Origin: Clostridiales bacterium
GTDB lineage: Bacteria; Bacillota; Clostridia; Lachnospirales; Cellulosilyticaceae
DNA: 26,646 bases
Assembly (NCBI GenBank): GCA_019418225.1
Contig: DYCF01000042.1
Span: 1-26,646 of the forward strand
Reading direction: 5' to 3'
The translations under genes and the position numbers were made by a program. The notes under the pieces are model-generated. The model saw nothing but the letters and a program-made list of their open reading frames with translations. It did no database searches and was not told where the DNA came from. Of the stretch, positions 15,711-23,198 are shown piece after piece. Positions within the stretch are counted from its first letter, which is position 1, and every line of letters begins with the position of its first letter.

Positions 15711-15795
15711 GTGTGGATAAGTGAGCATTATAATTTTATCTTGACTTCGACCAAAGGGAGGTCAAAGGAAAATTATAATACTCACTTATCCACAC
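15711..15795. repeat. Long inverted repeat with a DnaA box in each arm
   Basis: The 27-nt arms 15711-15737 and 15769-15795 are complementary at 26 of 27 positions, enclosing a 31-nt loop that holds most of repeat copy 2. Each arm contains a perfect DnaA-box 9-mer: TGTGGATAA (15712-15720) and TTATCCACA (15786-15794). No gene overlaps it. Confidence 0.85.
15733..15773 (+). repeat. 41-bp direct repeat, copy 2
   Basis: Second copy of 15530-15570. The unit itself is an imperfect palindrome (ATTTT/AAAAT ends, TTGAC/GTCAA inside). This copy fills the loop and inner arm bases of the large inverted repeat. Confidence 0.8.
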
Positions 15796-15814
15796 TTCCA
15801 CACCCATAACCTCA

Positions 15815-15848
15815 AAAACGGCTGCCAGCACTTTCAGTGTGGCAGCCC
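15815..15848 (-). terminator. Terminator of the ComK-like pair
   Basis: GGCTGCCA-g-CAC and GTG-TGGCAGCC form a GC-rich stem; on the minus strand it is followed by a T run (CGTTTTTG). The TGA stop of the downstream ComK-like gene (15834-15836) lies in the hairpin, so its last codons double as a terminator arm. Confidence 0.75.
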
Positions 15849-16292
15849 TAACTTTTTTTCATAGACATACCCCAAAAATATAGCATCCCTTATTTTTTTC
15901 TCAATAAAAGAAGTAGGCGAGATAGTCTGCAAAACTATTTGATTTTTTAATATCACTTCATGCTCTGAGAAAAATGCAATCGCATTAAAATGAACATAGC
16001 CATATGTATAAGACGGGCTTGGCATATAAGGGGGTTGGCGAAACTTAATAGGGATAAAGATGCACTGTTTATTAAATAATAAAGGAAGATTACACTTTGC
16101 ATGAAGGACGTCACAACTCCAATTATGTATGGCTTCATAGTTTAGCATAGCTTCAAAATAAAGCTGAAGAATATATTTAGCCACATTAGGTTTCACATAT
16201 TTTTGAGTGCCATCATGATACAAGACACAAGCATGTGTATTTTTTTCTTCATTATAAAAAGGAAAGAAGGCATCTATATCTAAATAATTCAT
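15834..16292 (-). CDS. ComK-like protein, downstream copy
   Basis: The 152-aa product is a clear paralogue of the adjacent upstream protein: both begin M(N/K)Y(L/F)(D/E)IDAFFP, and share LPL, FIPIKF, YGYV, EVILK and FIEKKIxDA or YIEKKIVDA. The C-terminal layout (CIFIPIKF, then GYVHFNAIAF, then a strand and SFIEKKIRDA) fits the ComK family of competence transcription factors, which in Bacillus activates DNA-uptake genes by binding paired AT-rich boxes. Its ATG overlaps the preceding stop (ATGA), with GAGGAG as ribosome site, so the two are translationally coupled. ComK assignment is by pattern only. Confidence 0.6.
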   Translation of the reverse strand: MNYLDIDAFFPFYNEEKNTHACVLYHDGTQKYVKPNVAKYILQLYFEAMLNYEAIHNWSCDVLHAKCNLPLLFNKQCIFIPIKFRQPPYMPSPSYTYGYVHFNAIAFFSEHEVILKNQIVLQTISPTSFIEKKIRDAIFLGYVYEKKLGLPH

Positions 16293-16792
16293 TTCATCAT
16301 CTCCTCAATCATATGGGCCTCCTCTTTCCACATAAATTCATATTTTTTCTTAATATCTAAATAGGCATAAGTAAGGAGTTTAGCATCTACTATTTTCTTC
16401 TCAATATACTTAATAGAAGAAAGGGTAGGTAAGCTGACTTGGCTTTTTAAAATCACCTCTTTGTTTGAGTAATGCGCTATGGAACCTAAATTAACATAGC
16501 CATAAACGACTGAAATTCTATTATTTTCACCTTCAATGGCAAATTTAATAGGGATGAAGACATTAAGATTATCAATAATAAGTGGCAAAAGGTGCTTTGA
16601 ACCAGTCACTTTGGAGCTCCATAAACGAATAGAACGCTCATCTAAACCGGTGTCATAAAGTAAATGAGGAATAAACTGTCTGATACTGTAATGAGAGTAT
16701 TGCTTGGTGCCGTTCGTAAGTAAAATACAAGTTTGTGCAGGGCCTTCTTTTTTGTAAATCGGGAAAAACGCATCGATTTCAAAATACTTCAT
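16289..16792 (-). CDS. ComK-like protein, upstream copy
   Basis: The 167-aa protein has a first strand region (CILLTNGTKQYSHYSI), a central helix-rich part and a C-terminal half with PLIIDNLNVFIPIKF, VYGYVNLGSIAHYS and SSIKYIEKKIVDAKLL, then a Lys/Glu tail absent from its paralogue. The pattern matches ComK-like proteins of Clostridia. AAGGAG precedes the ATG. It is the first gene of a two-gene minus-strand operon ending in the hairpin at 15815-15848. Two side-by-side copies suggest recent tandem duplication followed by divergence. Target genes are unknown; no com uptake genes are in this window. Confidence 0.6.
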   Translation of the reverse strand: MKYFEIDAFFPIYKKEGPAQTCILLTNGTKQYSHYSIRQFIPHLLYDTGLDERSIRLWSSKVTGSKHLLPLIIDNLNVFIPIKFAIEGENNRISVVYGYVNLGSIAHYSNKEVILKSQVSLPTLSSIKYIEKKIVDAKLLTYAYLDIKKKYEFMWKEEAHMIEEMMK

Positions 16793-17005
16793 AGTTTCAT
16801 CTCCTTAATAATATAGAACGTGTGTTCGGTTGTGTAAGACAAGTATAACCCAATAGGTAGAATATTACAATAAAATTATTTCAAATTTTTAGAAATTTTA
16901 ATAGAACGAGTAGATAAATGTGTTAAAATAAAGGAAAAGCGTTAAGCGATAAAGGTTTAAAAATATAAAGGTAAATATATAAATACAATAGTAAAGGAGA
17001 CAAAT

Positions 17006-17401
17006 ATGGATTTATTAACGAAAGTAAGAGAACAATTTAAAAAAGACCGCTTTGCCACAGAAGCGACGGGCATTACTATTGAGGCAGTAGACGAAAATTA
17101 TGCCAAATGCCAACTAATCGTAGAAGAAAAGCACATGAATGCTGCTGGCAGTGTAATGGGTGGGGCATTATTCACTTTAGCTGACTTTACCTTTGCTGTA
17201 GCTGCCAATGTGGGAGGCGTGCTTACTGTTTCGGTAACAAGCCAGATTACGTATTTAAATCCAGCCAAAGGTAAGGTGCTCACAGCCGAAACGCACTGCG
17301 AAAAGGCAGGACGACGTACCTGTTCATTTACGATTCATATTACGGATGAATATGATACCCAAGTTGCAAATGTAGTCATTACGGGTATGCGCGTTGGATA
17401 A
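17006..17401 (+). CDS. PaaI-type hotdog-fold thioesterase
   Basis: The 131-aa protein shows the classic PaaI motif: HMNAAGSVMGGALFTLADFTFAVAAN has the substrate-binding helix and catalytic Asp (in TLADF), followed by beta strands (VTSQITYLNPAKGKVLTAE). Length is normal. It hydrolyses acyl-CoA thioesters such as phenylacetyl- or hydroxybenzoyl-CoA types in the cytoplasm; the substrate here is unknown. AAAGGAGA precedes ATG 17006. Monocistronic. Confidence 0.9.
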   Translation: MDLLTKVREQFKKDRFATEATGITIEAVDENYAKCQLIVEEKHMNAAGSVMGGALFTLADFTFAVAANVGGVLTVSVTSQITYLNPAKGKVLTAETHCEKAGRRTCSFTIHITDEYDTQVANVVITGMRVG

Positions 17402-17421
17402 GATATAGTCATGTATGTAGG

Positions 17422-17458
17422 AAGCACAACTTCTATCATACATAAGGAGGTTGTGCTT
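17422..17458 (+). terminator. Hairpin after the thioesterase gene
   Basis: AAGCACAAC (17422-17430) pairs with GTTGTGCTT (17450-17458). The following T run is weak. An overlapping alternative stem (ATGTATG with CATACAT) cannot form at the same time. Confidence 0.5.
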
Positions 17459-17465
17459 TATGATT

Positions 17466-18500
17466 TTAGCAACGCTGATGTGTAGGTCGCGTAGAAAATA
17501 CGAGGAACTTTATTGAATGATCATTGCCCTTTAAAATATTTAAACTAAAGATATCAAAGGTATTTCTTGAGGCATTACTCATGCTGTTAAAAAGCACATA
17601 GTGTTCAAAGAAGATGTAAGTACCTAACTGTCCTGAAATCAAAATAGGATTACCATTAAAGTTATAACAGATATTGTTATAGCTAATAGAGAGTAGTTGA
17701 TCACAAGATTTAAGAGGTAAACTTGCAACTTCATGATGAGGTGGATTGACATAGTTGATATGGCTAGAGCGGATAGTAGCGAGTGAATGACATTCTTTAG
17801 GATCAGGGATAATGACGCCAAATGCGAAACCTTGTCTACTACCATCTACAGTAGCCATAGCAATTAGTCGTGATGGGCATTGTGTTAGGAAAGCATTAGA
17901 AGAAATATTGTTGTTAGTAGCTGCAGTACCCGTTTCGGTAACTGTCTTTGTACCCACGCCAGTTACAATAGGTGCACCAGAAGCAAAACTACTAAGAGCA
18001 GGTATTTCTTCAACGAGTTCCCAAGGACTACCATCTGTTGTGACAGACCAAGTTTCAGCAGAAGAGTTAGGGATTTCTCTTGTGACGCCACTATCAGCAG
18101 CAACTAAAAAGAAGTCGGGGACTTCTTCGCCACGGAAATTCGTTACTGAAATATCCCGTAGTACGATTGTAATTGTAATCTCATTGCCACTTGGCGGTGT
18201 AGTAGGCATATAAAGTGCAACATGACCAGGAATACCCGTATAGGCAGTTTTACCAAATGGCGCACAAGGTGTTGTGGGGATTGTAAAACCTTCAAACTTA
18301 ACCTGTGCTGCTGCAGTAGGATTACCTTGAACAGACAAAGATAAATCAAATGAAATGAAATAGCCACCAGCAATAGCATTTGTCACAGTCGTTGAAGCAG
18401 AATGTTGTGTGAGAGAAAGCAATGTGCCAAAGTCAATCCAGCCAATAAGAGGTGCCAAGACCCCTTTGCTATTAGTAGCAGCATATTGAACTTGTAACAT
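17466..18500 (-). CDS. Leaderless CshA-type-like beta-rich surface-protein domain protein
   Basis: The 344-aa product starts MLQVQYAATNSKG with no signal peptide. The first 190 residues resemble the CshA-type non-repetitive adhesin domain: GWIDFGTLLSL, GYFISFDLSL, YTGIPGHVALYMP, ITIVLRDISV, then DFFLVAADSG and ETWSVTTDGSPWELVE. A Ser/Thr linker and a second beta-rich domain follow. Such domains normally occur in secreted fibrillar adhesins, so the missing leader is odd. A very strong ribosome site (AGGAGG, 7-8 nt before the ATG) implies high expression. Candidates are a spore-coat or exosporium component or a protein with an unconventional export route, both inferred. Confidence 0.6.
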   Translation of the reverse strand: MLQVQYAATNSKGVLAPLIGWIDFGTLLSLTQHSASTTVTNAIAGGYFISFDLSLSVQGNPTAAAQVKFEGFTIPTTPCAPFGKTAYTGIPGHVALYMPTTPPSGNEITITIVLRDISVTNFRGEEVPDFFLVAADSGVTREIPNSSAETWSVTTDGSPWELVEEIPALSSFASGAPIVTGVGTKTVTETGTAATNNNISSNAFLTQCPSRLIAMATVDGSRQGFAFGVIIPDPKECHSLATIRSSHINYVNPPHHEVASLPLKSCDQLLSISYNNICYNFNGNPILISGQLGTYIFFEHYVLFNSMSNASRNTFDIFSLNILKGNDHSIKFLVFSTRPTHQRC

Positions 18501-18718
18501 AAGGAACCTCCTTCTAAATAAATTTATCTACTATATAATATTCAAAAGGTCTATAATAGTCCCATCATTTTGTAGAATTACGTAATGATGACTGAAATTA
18601 ACCACTCAGGTGGAAAATTTGCATCTTAGATAAAAAAATCATACATTTTGAGCAGGAGAATATAATTAAATTAGATAGAGAAAAACACAATAGACGTGTT
18701 ATAAGAAAGGATGGATTG

Positions 18719-19138
18719 ATGATGGAAAAAGCAGTTACATTATTTATAACAATGTGTCTTATACTTGTAACACCCATTACAGTAACCGCACATACAACAA
18801 ATGAATATGCAATATCCACTACATCCGAAACAAGTCCCGTTAATAAAAATGAAACATATGATATAAGTGGTCATATAAAAGATAAAAAAGGAAAGGCACT
18901 AGCAGGCACATTTGTAATTCCATCGCAAAATGGAGAGCTCATTGGAGCAGGTACCTATACAGACGAAAATGGTACATACGTTTTAAAAGAGCTCAAAACT
19001 GGAAAATATCATTTAATCGTGGTAACGATACCAATCAAAAAAGATACCTACAGCCAGGCTCAAGGCGCTACAGAGATTCAAGAAATTACAGTGAAAAATA
19101 AAGATATGGACGCAATAGATATTGTCGTGACACTTTAG
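18719..19138 (+). CDS. Secreted carboxypeptidase-regulatory-like domain protein
   Basis: The 139-aa protein starts at ATG 18719 behind AGAAAGGA. It has a Sec signal peptide (MEKAVTLFITMCLILVTP, cleavage expected after VTA or TAH), a Ser/Thr-rich spacer, and one Ig/transthyretin-like CarboxypepD-reg domain: YDISGHIKDKKGKALAG, GAGTYTDENGTYVL and LKTGKYHLIVV. Such domains are surface-exposed, often carbohydrate-binding or structural. No anchor (no LPxTG) is visible. Monocistronic. No terminator is seen right after it. Confidence 0.75.
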   Translation: MMEKAVTLFITMCLILVTPITVTAHTTNEYAISTTSETSPVNKNETYDISGHIKDKKGKALAGTFVIPSQNGELIGAGTYTDENGTYVLKELKTGKYHLIVVTIPIKKDTYSQAQGATEIQEITVKNKDMDAIDIVVTL

Positions 19139-19413
19139 AAAAGAATATTTTAAATAACGACTAAAGCGAGTCATAAAATAATATAAGCAGCATATAGTAT
19201 AGAGAAACAATAAGAAGTTGAAAGACAATGGATAAATAAAAGACCAAAGTTATGAGATTAGAAGTATGAGATTAGAAAAAGGTCATGAGATTGCAAATAT
19301 GTAAGAATATACAATGAATGTCACATAAGGTAGAAAGTTTTAACTAGAAGACAATTTATATGAATATATGACAGCAAAGATATAAAAATTTAAAATGAAT
19401 AAATCACAACGAT
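19139..19413. other. Gene-free AT-rich stretch, possible transcript without ORF
   Basis: No credible ORF in either strand. Three partial tandem copies of TATGAGATTAGAA lie at 19251-19264, 19265-19277 and (diverged) from 19284. It runs into a strong terminator at 19414-19455, so it is either the 3' UTR of the preceding gene or the body of a small RNA. No clear promoter is visible. Confidence 0.3.
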
Positions 19414-19455
19414 AAAAGGCCATCTGTGAATATCACAAATGGCTTTTATTTTTTC
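19414..19455 (+). terminator. Rho-independent terminator
   Basis: AAAAGGCCATCTGTGA pairs with TCACAAATGGCTTTT around ATA, followed by a T-rich run; it ends a plus-strand transcript that has no ORF in the preceding 275 bp. Confidence 0.8.
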
Positions 19456-19470
19456 ACTTTTTCCTCAAAG

Positions 19471-19685
19471 TTATTCACATTCTTGGGATAACTCATGTGA
19501 TTTCTGTGGAAAACACAAAAATTAACATTTTTAATCTGTGGATAACGTTGGCGAAAAATGTTTAAAAATGTGTATAACCTATAAATTATAAAATGAACGT
19601 GAAAAAAGATTATACACATATTACTGTGGAATAACTGTGTATAATGTGGATAAGTTCATTTTATAGCTTTATGCGATGTGGATAA
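19471..19685. other. DnaA-box cluster, oriC-like
   Basis: Seven DnaA-box-like 9-mers lie in 215 bp: TTATTCACA (19471-19479), TGTGGATAA at 19537-19545, 19645-19653 and 19677-19685 (all perfect TTATCCACA complements), TGTGTATAA at 19569-19577 and 19636-19644, and TTATACACA (19610-19618). Two of them (19636-19644, 19645-19653) abut. AT-rich DNA lies on both sides, to 19930 on the right. This is the density of a bacterial oriC, but no dnaA or dnaN gene is nearby. A non-origin DnaA-binding cluster that titrates initiator is the other possibility. Confidence 0.75.
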
Positions 19686-19850
19686 ATGTAAAAATCCACT
19701 CGAATAAAAGCGGAATATAATTCCCCTTTAATTGTGCCCAGATTTGTAATTATAATGCAGCATAAATGAATATACAAGTAAAATATTTAATATAGAGTAT
19801 AAATTTGCATAACTAATAGGGGTATGGCCAAAGGAAATAGGAAAAAAATC

Positions 19851-19878
19851 TTATGAATTGTAGCATTTATGCTATAAT
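19851..19878 (+). promoter_or_regulatory. Extended -10 promoter with overlapping palindrome
   Basis: TGCTATAAT (19870-19878) is a TGn-extended -10, with TTATGA (19851-19856) as possible -35 and a 16-nt spacer. The inverted repeat TAGCAT-TT-ATGCTA (19861-19874) overlaps the -10 and could be an operator. It drives the DUF4178 operon. Confidence 0.5.
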
Positions 19879-19934
19879 TTAGCTGTATATAGAAGTAACA
19901 GTAACAGGCAAATAGTTATAAAATGGGAGGGACT

Positions 19935-21089
19935 ATGAAGCGGAATTTATACCTGGAACTAAACCAGGAAGTCAAAGTGGAGGGAGTAAACTACATTGTA
20001 GAAGGCTGGATAGAATTTTCGGCGCAGTCAGATGGGTGTAGTTGGAGAGAGTACAAGATTCGGAGGAAACAAGGGAAACAGTACAAATGGCTAAGTATAG
20101 ATGAAAATTATGAAGAGTATGCTGTTTATGAGATGACACATAATACTTCTTTATTAGAACAGGCTGTTTTAGAAAGAGATGGCTATAAAAAGGTAGACTC
20201 CGGAAAAGCTAGTGTGCTAGATTATGCAGGCAAAGTAGATGTGGCAAGAGGAGAACGTGTAAGTTTTGCCGAATATGAGGATAGTACAGAAGAAAAAATC
20301 CGTGCCATAGAGCATTGGAAAGATGAAACGGAATATTCAACAGGTTATTACTTAGATGAAGATGAAATTGTACCTTTAGAAAGGCGTGCATATACGACTT
20401 ATAATGATGAAAATCAGAAAAGCAACAGTAGAAATAGTAGTGCTAATTATAGGACGTATAGGAAAAGCAAGCAGGGTGTGTCTAGTTTTAATATGATGGG
20501 GATATTTATTATATTAGCTGTGATAATTGCTAGTATTACGGCTTTAACATCTACGAAGACTATAAGCAAGTATTTACAAGGTTCAGCTAATTTTATATAT
20601 GTAACCTCCATTACAAGTGATATTAATGCGCAGCAAAAAGCAGATGTGTATAAAACTTCTTTAAGTGTCCAAAGTGCAGCAGAAGCAATCTTAAGTCAGG
20701 TTGCTAAGCATGTTACCAATGTAGATGAAAATGCAGAAGGGGGCACGGTAGCAATTTTAACTAAAAAAGAGTATGCCTTGGTTTATACCAGTGAAGAAGG
20801 TGAAACCTTGGTACAGGTAAGCAATAGGGCGTATGCATATAGTAGTAGAAATGAGCCTTATCATAGCAGGGCAAATACCTCTTTGTACTATCGCCACTAC
20901 TATTATGATAAGGGGTACATGAGTGATAGTAAGCGCTATAAAAATGCTACAAGTGGCTATGAAGATTATACAGATAGCGGTGTAGAAGTAAATACATCTA
21001 ATCATTATAAAACTTATACCAATACCATTAGGCAACAAAGCACAGCCTCTAGAAGTTCTTCAGGTGGCGGTACAAGTTCAGGAAAATAA
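19935..21089 (+). CDS. DUF4178-domain membrane protein
   Basis: The protein is 384 aa from ATG 19935 behind GGGAGG; ATG 19923 is in frame but overlaps that ribosome site. The N-terminal 140 residues match DUF4178: YLELNQEVKVEGVNYIVEGW, then SWREYKIRR, KWLSIDENYEEYAVYE and RGERVSFAEYED. One membrane helix follows (about 187-210, GIFIILAVIIASITAL), then an outer Tyr/Ser-rich part ending in SSSGGGTSSGK, a low-complexity tail. DUF4178 genes sit with DUF350 and polyamine-synthase genes in many bacteria, and the same is seen here. Biochemical role unknown. Confidence 0.75.
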   Translation: MKRNLYLELNQEVKVEGVNYIVEGWIEFSAQSDGCSWREYKIRRKQGKQYKWLSIDENYEEYAVYEMTHNTSLLEQAVLERDGYKKVDSGKASVLDYAGKVDVARGERVSFAEYEDSTEEKIRAIEHWKDETEYSTGYYLDEDEIVPLERRAYTTYNDENQKSNSRNSSANYRTYRKSKQGVSSFNMMGIFIILAVIIASITALTSTKTISKYLQGSANFIYVTSITSDINAQQKADVYKTSLSVQSAAEAILSQVAKHVTNVDENAEGGTVAILTKKEYALVYTSEEGETLVQVSNRAYAYSSRNEPYHSRANTSLYYRHYYYDKGYMSDSKRYKNATSGYEDYTDSGVEVNTSNHYKTYTNTIRQQSTASRSSSGGGTSSGK

Positions 21090-21124
21090 AAAATTGGAGA
21101 ATAGATTATTAGGAGGAAAAGAAG

Positions 21125-21547
21125 ATGTGGGATGTTTTAGTAACAGTAATTTACTCGGCAGTAGGTCTATTACTTATGATAGTAGGCAATTTTTTAATCG
21201 ATTTAGCGATTCCTTGTGATTTTCCAGAGGAAATCAAAAAACGTAATACAGCAGTGGGTTACATTATGGCAGGTGCCTCCATTAGCATTGGTTTAATTGT
21301 AAGAAGTGCAGTCATGTCACCAGGCGTGGAAGTAATTGAGCAAACATTAATGGGTGGTGTAGTGAGTACCGTGCTTTATTCTGCACTAGGTATTATATTA
21401 TGTATTTTAGGTTACTTAGGATTAGTTGTTTTTAATCGTAAATATGATCTAAACAAAGAAATTGGTGAAGGAAATGGTGCAGCAGGACTTATGGTGATGG
21501 GAATGTTCATTGGGCTTGCACTTATTATTAGCGGTGTTATTTACTAA
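21125..21547 (+). CDS. DUF350 four-helix membrane protein
   Basis: The 140-aa protein is almost all membrane: helices near residues 5-28, 43-62, 78-104 and 118-139 (MWDVLVTVIYSAVGLLLMIV, VGYIMAGASISIGLIV, LGIILCILGYLGLVV, GLMVMGMFIGLALIISGVIY), with a KKRNTAVGY segment between helices 1 and 2. This is the DUF350 (YjfL-like) pattern. AGGAGG precedes ATG 21125. It lies between the DUF4178 and spermidine-synthase genes, 35 and 20 nt apart, so it is in one operon with them. Confidence 0.8.
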   Translation: MWDVLVTVIYSAVGLLLMIVGNFLIDLAIPCDFPEEIKKRNTAVGYIMAGASISIGLIVRSAVMSPGVEVIEQTLMGGVVSTVLYSALGIILCILGYLGLVVFNRKYDLNKEIGEGNGAAGLMVMGMFIGLALIISGVIY

Positions 21548-21567
21548 GTGAAAAACGAGGAAGAGAA

Positions 21568-23112
21568 ATGTTAGAAGAAGAAAAACAGTTTAGTGCGAAG
21601 CTTTTAATGCTAACCACATTAATTATATCGGGATGTTCGATTATATATGAGGTTTTGATTAGTTCAGTAAGTTCTTATTTGGTGGGGGATAGTATTAAGC
21701 AGTTTTCCATTACAATTGGCTTATATATGAGTGCGATGGGCCTGGGCTCTTACTTATCCAAGTACATTAAGAAGAACTTATTTGATTTCTTTGTAAGTGT
21801 AGAGATTGGGGTTGGAATTTTCGGTGGGTTAAGTGCTCTTACATTATTTATGTCCTATGTAAAAATCGAAAATTATAATCTAGTCATGTACATACAAATA
21901 ATATTAATAGGAATTTTAGTTGGTTTAGAGATTCCGCTTTTAACACGTATTATAGAAGAAAATAATCCTAATTTAAGGGTGACTTTATCTACTTTGTTTA
22001 GTTTTGATTATATAGGTGGGCTTATTGGTTCTGTAGCCTTTCCATTAATCCCTTTACCTGAGATGGGTTATTTTGCAACATCATTTTTAACTGGATGTTT
22101 AAATATATTGGTAGCCTTTATTATTGTATGGCAATACAAACGTTATATAGTGAAGTATAACTTTTTTAAAATGGTAAGTATATTATCGTTTATTGTTTTA
22201 TTACTAGGTGCGGTTTTCTCAGAAAATCTAGCAAAAAATGTGGAGGGCAATCTATATAGAGACAGGGTGGTTTATTCTCAGCAAACACCTTATCAAAATA
22301 TTGTAGTAACGAAACATAAGGATGATTTGAGACTTTTTATAGATGGCAATTTGCAGTTTAGTACAGCTGATGAATATCGCTATCACGAAAGCCTAGTACA
22401 TATTCCTATGTTAGCTGCGCCCAATAAGCAAAGGATACTTGTCTTAGGCGGCGGAGATGGCTTGGCAGTTAGAGAAATTTTAAAGTATGACGAGGTAGAA
22501 AATATCGTTATGGTAGATTTAGACCCTGAAATCGTAGAACTATGCCGCAGTCATGAAGCAATTCGAACTGTCAATGAAGGGGCTTTAGATAGCGAGAAGC
22601 TAAGGATAGTAAATGAAGATGCTTATAAATACTTAGAAGAAACAGATGAGCTTTTTGATGTTGTTATTATAGACTTACCTGATCCAAATAATGAAAGTTT
22701 AAATAAGCTCTATAGCAATGTTTTTTATAGACTTGTAAAGAATCATCTAGCACCAGAGGCAGTTATGAGCATTCAATCTACGAGTCCTTATTATGCACCT
22801 AAAGCTTTTTGGTGTATTAATAAGACTTTAGAAGCAGAAGGATTAAACGTAATGCCTTATCATGCACAAGTACCTACTTTTGGGGATTGGGGATTTCAAT
22901 TAGCATCAAATGACAAAATAAATATAGAACAAATAAAAACTAACTTTAGTCAAAATAACTTAGTGACACGTTTTTTAAATCTCGATACAATAGAAAGATT
23001 ATTTGTTTTTAGTGAAGATGAAAGGGTGGATAAATCTTCCTTAGAGATTAATAGCCTACTTACCCCTAAGCTTTTAACATATTATTTAGATGCTGTCAAA
23101 GAATGGCGATAG
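21568..23112 (+). CDS. Membrane-fused spermidine synthase-like protein
   Basis: The 514-aa product has about seven membrane helices (residues 12-220) and a cytosolic aminopropyltransferase domain. The latter carries the DEYRYHESLVHIP entry motif (268-280), LVLGGGDG (291-298), VDLDPE (316-321) and VVIIDLPDPNN (Asp acting on the polyamine amine), which together are the complete spermidine-synthase signature. It transfers an aminopropyl group from decarboxylated SAM to a polyamine or analogous amine, here at the membrane face. Membrane fusion and the DUF350/DUF4178 operon suggest a dedicated envelope-linked substrate instead of bulk polyamine synthesis, which is inference. Confidence 0.85.
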   Translation: MLEEEKQFSAKLLMLTTLIISGCSIIYEVLISSVSSYLVGDSIKQFSITIGLYMSAMGLGSYLSKYIKKNLFDFFVSVEIGVGIFGGLSALTLFMSYVKIENYNLVMYIQIILIGILVGLEIPLLTRIIEENNPNLRVTLSTLFSFDYIGGLIGSVAFPLIPLPEMGYFATSFLTGCLNILVAFIIVWQYKRYIVKYNFFKMVSILSFIVLLLGAVFSENLAKNVEGNLYRDRVVYSQQTPYQNIVVTKHKDDLRLFIDGNLQFSTADEYRYHESLVHIPMLAAPNKQRILVLGGGDGLAVREILKYDEVENIVMVDLDPEIVELCRSHEAIRTVNEGALDSEKLRIVNEDAYKYLEETDELFDVVIIDLPDPNNESLNKLYSNVFYRLVKNHLAPEAVMSIQSTSPYYAPKAFWCINKTLEAEGLNVMPYHAQVPTFGDWGFQLASNDKINIEQIKTNFSQNNLVTRFLNLDTIERLFVFSEDERVDKSSLEINSLLTPKLLTYYLDAVKEWR

Positions 23113-23119
23113 TTTTATA

Positions 23120-23147
23120 TTGCATAACACGTAGAAAATGGTATCAT
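23120..23147 (+). promoter_or_regulatory. Promoter of the VanZ-family gene
   Basis: TTGCAT (23120-23125) and TATCAT (23142-23147) are separated by 16 nt. Confidence 0.4.
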
Positions 23148-23198
23148 TAATAAAGTAGCATTGAGGTACAAGTAGAGGAAGTATAAGGGGGCACCGGT

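Noticed and set aside
17812..18213. 133-aa plus-strand ORF inside the CshA-type-like gene
   Set aside because: It mirrors the opposite strand of a well-supported gene with a strong ribosome site; no start signal of its own.
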